This document shows, piece after piece, positions 22,083 to 24,553 of a stretch of 24,553 nucleotides of DNA. Numbering within the stretch: position 1 is the first letter of the stretch; each line of letters begins with the position of its first letter. Below the pieces are notes generated by a model. It was given only the letters and a program-made list of their open reading frames with translations. It ran no database searches and was not told the DNA's origin. The position numbers and the translations under genes were made by a program. The stretch is from JASHVB01 sp049522565 (GTDB lineage: Bacteria > Pseudomonadota > Alphaproteobacteria > Acetobacterales > Acetobacteraceae), in contig JBEKNT010000043.1 of assembly GCA_049522565.1 (NCBI GenBank), positions 1 to 24,553 on the forward strand, read 5' to 3'.

Positions 22083-23384
22083 TCAGAATTGATGTTCGAA
22101 CCGGGCCCGGTCGGCGGGGAGCAATCGGACCTTCACATGTACCGCGGCCTCGTCGTCGGCGCGATCGACCACCTCGCCATGCTGGTACAGCCAGGCCAGC
22201 CGCGCGCCATCCTGCGGCGCAATCGCGTAGTCCGCCAGTTCCATGCCGGCTGCGATGCGCACATCGATCGCCGCACGCAGCGCATCCAGGCCCTCGCCGG
22301 TGATCGCCGACACTGCGACGCCGCCCGGGCGGGTCGCCACCTGTCCCACGCCGCCCAGCAGATCCGCCTTGTTCAGCACTTCGATGGTGTGCTCTGGCCA
22401 GGCGGCGTCCAGCGTGCCGTCCGCCACCATCTCCTCCAGCACCGTCAGCACGTCGGAGCGTTGCGCGGCGGTTTCCGGATGCGCGGCGTCCCGCACGTGC
22501 AGGATCACGTCGGCTTCGGCGACCTCCTCCAAGGTGGCGCGAAACGCCTCCACCAACTCGTGCGGCAGCTCGCTGATGAAGCCGACGGTGTCGGAGAGAA
22601 TGATCCGCCGCCCGGACGGCAGCCGCAGCCCGCGCATGGTGGGATCGAGCGTGGCGAACAACTGGTCGCGCGCGGCGACCTCGGCCCCGGTCAGCGCATT
22701 GAACAGCGTGGACTTGCCCGCATTGGTGTAGCCGACCAGCGCCACCACGGGGAACGGCACCCGCCGCCGTGCCGAGCGGTGCAATCCGCGCGTCCGCCGC
22801 ACTTGCTCCAGCTCTTTCTTCAGCCTGACGATGCGTTCGCCGATCAGCCGCCGGTCGGCCTCGATCTGCGTCTCGCCCGGGCCGCCGAGGAAGCCGAAGC
22901 CGCCGCGCTGCCGCTCCAGGTGGGTCCACGACCGCACCAGGCGCGAGCGCTGATACTCCAGATGCGCCAGCTCGACCTGGAGCGCGCCTTCCTTGGTGGC
23001 GGCGCGCTCGCCGAAAATGTCCAGGATGAGCCCGGTGCGGTCGATCACCTTGCAGGACCAGGCGCGCTCCAGGTTGCGCTGCTGCACCGGCGACAGTGCC
23101 GCATCGACGATCGTGACCGTGACCTTCTGTTCGGCGAGGGCGTGGCCGAGAGTGGCGACCTGGCCCTCGCCCAGCAGCGTGGCCGGGCGGCGGATGCGCA
23201 GGGGGAGAATAGCGGTATGCACGACGATGAGGCCGATCGAGGCGGCGAGGCCCACCGCCTCCGCCAGTCGCGCCTCGGCAGCGCGGCCGTCATCGCGGCC
23301 GCGGCCGAACTCCGCGGTGATCCGCGGATCGCCATTCGCGCGGTCGCGTTCGGCCGCGCGGCCGGCGCCGCGATCCCAGGGCAA
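22083..23384 (-). CDS. hflX: GTPase HflX (ribosome-rescue/splitting GTPase)
   Basis: A protein of 433 residues as drawn, with all HflX signatures. It has an N-terminal HflX domain (LLGEGQV, DRTGLILDIF) and the linker motif GGFGFLGGPGETQIE (161-175). Then come G1 GYTNAGKST (218-226), G2 ATLDPT (244-249), G3 DTVGF (265-269), G4 NKAD (338-341) and G5 VSAITGEG. HflX binds 50S subunits and splits stalled or hibernating ribosomes. The first usable codon in-frame is TTG at 23382-23384, but homologous-looking sequence (RAAIVLPWDR) begins before it. No ATG/GTG lies between it and a TGA overlapping hfq; a CTG at 23460-23462 with GGGAG 7 nt upstream is a possible unusual start. It follows hfq directly, the classic operon order. 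Confidence 0.93.
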   Translation of the reverse strand: MPWDRGAGRAAERDRANGDPRITAEFGRGRDDGRAAEARLAEAVGLAASIGLIVVHTAILPLRIRRPATLLGEGQVATLGHALAEQKVTVTIVDAALSPVQQRNLERAWSCKVIDRTGLILDIFGERAATKEGALQVELAHLEYQRSRLVRSWTHLERQRGGFGFLGGPGETQIEADRRLIGERIVRLKKELEQVRRTRGLHRSARRRVPFPVVALVGYTNAGKSTLFNALTGAEVAARDQLFATLDPTMRGLRLPSGRRIILSDTVGFISELPHELVEAFRATLEEVAEADVILHVRDAAHPETAAQRSDVLTVLEEMVADGTLDAAWPEHTIEVLNKADLLGGVGQVATRPGGVAVSAITGEGLDALRAAIDVRIAAGMELADYAIAPQDGARLAWLYQHGEVVDRADDEAAVHVKVRLLPADRARFEHQF

Positions 23385-23442
23385 GACAATAGCGGCGCGG
23401 ATCGGGCCACCGCCCGAGCCGCGGCTGCTGCCGGGCGTGCCT

Positions 23443-23739
23443 TCAGTCGGCGTGATCGGCAGGGCTCATCTCCCGCTCGCGCACCACGCCGGTCGGCACG
23501 TCCGACTTGGCGGCGTCGAAGAGCTGGATCGGGGCGCCCGGCATCACGGTGCTGATGGCGTGCTTATAGACGAGCTGGGTGTGCCCGTCCCGGCGCAACA
23601 GAACGGAAAAGTTGTCAAACCAGGTGATGATCCCCTGAAGCTTGACACCGTTCACCAGGAACACCGTCACCGGTGTCTTGTTCTTTCGCACATGGTTCAG
23701 GAACACGTCCTGAACGTTTTGCGATTTCTCGTTGGCCAC
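23443..23739 (-). CDS. hfq: RNA chaperone Hfq
   Basis: A 98-residue Sm-like RNA chaperone that forms a hexamer and pairs small RNAs with mRNAs. The Sm1 part reads QDVFLNHVRKNKTPVTVFLVNGVKLQGIITWFDNFSVLLRRDG, and the Sm2 part has LVYKHAISTVMP with the diagnostic (Y/F)KHAI motif. The C-terminal tail of about 27 residues is acidic and polar, as in many Alphaproteobacteria. The start is GTG at 23737-23739 (VANEKSQNVQDVF), with AAGGAC 8 nt upstream. The frame is open further upstream but the added sequence is Arg-rich and not Hfq-like. hflX follows downstream with an uncertain start. The 110-bp gap upstream should hold the promoter. Confidence 0.96.
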   Translation of the reverse strand: MANEKSQNVQDVFLNHVRKNKTPVTVFLVNGVKLQGIITWFDNFSVLLRRDGHTQLVYKHAISTVMPGAPIQLFDAAKSDVPTGVVREREMSPADHAD

Positions 23740-23849
23740 GGCGACTGTCCTTCTTCTTCTCGTTACTGTTACTGATTGGGCTCGCATCGTTCCCGACAGG
23801 TCGTGGCACGCTTGCCGGGCAGGCACGCCAGTCTAGCAGCGACTCCCCC

Positions 23850-24503
23850 TCACGCAAGCGCACGAAAATGTGCGGCGAGGTCATGCGCCGAAGGGAAATG
23901 GATATCGGGAGCCGCATGCGCAATCCCCAGATCGTGCCCGGCGTCGCCGATCAGCACCGCGGTCACGCCGGCGGCCCGCGCGGTCTGCATGTCCAGCGCG
24001 GTGTCCCCCAGGTACCAGACCGAGGCGTCAGCGCGGTGGCCAAGCTGTTGCAGGGCAAGGTGGATCGGCGCCGGGTCCGGCTTGTCGGCGGTGGCGTCGC
24101 CGGCGCCGATGACCGCGCGGAAATGCGCGGCCCAGCCGAGATGGGCGACCTCGGCGCGCAGGAAGTTGCCGACCTTGTTGGACACCACGCCCTGCGGCCA
24201 GGCGGCGCCGGCGGCCAGCGCCTCGGCCGCGCCCTGCATCGGCCGCAAATGGTCCAGGTGCTGGTCCCGGAAGCTGGCGTAGAACAGGTCGCGCGCGCGT
24301 TCCCAGTCGGCGCCGAACATGGGGGGAAAACTTTCGCGCAGGGACAGGCGGGCGCGGGTCCTGGTATCCTCGGCGGTCCAGGGCGGCATGGCGAATTCCG
24401 CGAACACCGCATTCAGCGCCGCGGTGACGGCGGCCCAGCCATCCACCAGGGTGTTGTCCCAGTCATACAGCAGGACGGTGGGTGGATCGTCTGTTCGGGT
24501 CAT
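23850..24503 (-). CDS. HAD-superfamily hydrolase (phosphoglycolate phosphatase-like)
   Basis: A 217-residue cytoplasmic phosphatase of the haloacid dehalogenase superfamily. Motif I is LLYDWDNTLVDG (D14 as nucleophile, D16 as acid/base; the usual DxDGT is DWDNT here). Motif II is VVSNK. The Lys of motif III is in ADKPDPAPIHLAL. Motif IV is WYLGDTALDM. A helical cap (subclass I) lies between motifs I and II. The length and motifs fit Gph or pyrophosphatase-type members, and the substrate is unknown. The start is ATG at 24501-24503; a GTG at 24522-24524 would add seven residues. Neither has an ideal ribosome site, because the upstream DNA is a G-rich palindrome. The gene lies 110 bp upstream of hfq on the same strand. 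Confidence 0.9.
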   Translation of the reverse strand: MTRTDDPPTVLLYDWDNTLVDGWAAVTAALNAVFAEFAMPPWTAEDTRTRARLSLRESFPPMFGADWERARDLFYASFRDQHLDHLRPMQGAAEALAAGAAWPQGVVSNKVGNFLRAEVAHLGWAAHFRAVIGAGDATADKPDPAPIHLALQQLGHRADASVWYLGDTALDMQTARAAGVTAVLIGDAGHDLGIAHAAPDIHFPSAHDLAAHFRALA

Positions 24504-24522
24504 GGGGGTACACTCGGTCGAC

Positions 24523-24547
24523 ACCCTCCCCCCTTGTGGGGGAGGGT
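24523..24547. repeat. Perfect 10-bp hairpin upstream of the HAD gene
   Basis: ACCCTCCCCC, a 5-nt loop CTTGT, and GGGGGAGGGT form a perfect stem. It is the same type of CCTC-CCC/GGG-GAGG palindrome found at other gene borders here. It may mark the end of a gene lying beyond the window or form part of a longer repeat that is cut off. Confidence 0.6.
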
Positions 24548-24553
24548 TGGGAA

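Overview
The window reads as a chromosomal segment of a high-GC Gram-negative bacterium. The best guess is an alphaproteobacterium, and Acetobacteraceae or a related Rhodospirillales group fits well. The reasons are the GC-rich third codon positions throughout, the hfq-hflX pair, an outer-membrane autotransporter, small families such as YkgJ and DUF6328, and the dispersed GGGAGAGG-type palindromic repeats. The taxonomic placement is inference. I see no rRNA, tRNA, CRISPR array, insertion sequence or phage module.

Layout. Positions 1-1640: three tandem hairpins, a DUF6065-like protein (minus strand), and a 189-residue protein made of ten 17-residue Cys-containing repeats (minus strand). Positions 1640-4033: an AT-richer divergent promoter region, an M20 metallopeptidase (plus), a doubtful small ORF, and a Gly/Tyr-rich lipoprotein (minus). 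Positions 4033-8660: a large secreted FecR/DUF6600 protein with a Pro/Ala-rich tail, a duplicated DUF6328 membrane protein, then YkgJ and MaoC proteins on the minus strand. Positions 8700-11220: a small helical protein, a two-gene chromate transporter (minus), and a divergent secreted double retropepsin (plus). Positions 11261-14410: a glutathione S-transferase, then a divergent pair of a PEP mutase/isocitrate lyase-family enzyme and an MmgE/PrpD-family enzyme. Positions 14471-15707: a small two-repeat protein and an Asp/Glu racemase. Positions 15725-20811: one very large autotransporter gene that appears broken by a 1-bp deletion near its 5' end. Positions 21026-24503: an inositol-monophosphatase family enzyme, HflX, Hfq and a HAD phosphatase, all minus strand.

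Functional links are mostly local. Hfq and HflX form the usual RNA-chaperone/ribosome-GTPase operon. The isocitrate-lyase-like and PrpD-like enzymes resemble parts of a methylcitrate-type carbon route. The two short ChrA halves overlap by an ATGA and should act together.

The most unusual observations are four. (1) In the 51-bp tandem-repeat gene at 1070-1639, every difference I found between interior units is synonymous in one frame, so an unrecognised Cys-repeat protein seems to be under selection. (2) A mirrored composite palindromic repeat about 158 bp long occurs twice, with half copies elsewhere. It forms a whole divergent promoter region and appears to supply Shine-Dalgarno sequences. 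(3) The autotransporter has a frameshift and higher-order repeats of about 110 residues. (4) A 13-bp perfect inverted repeat lies just ahead of the M20 peptidase gene.
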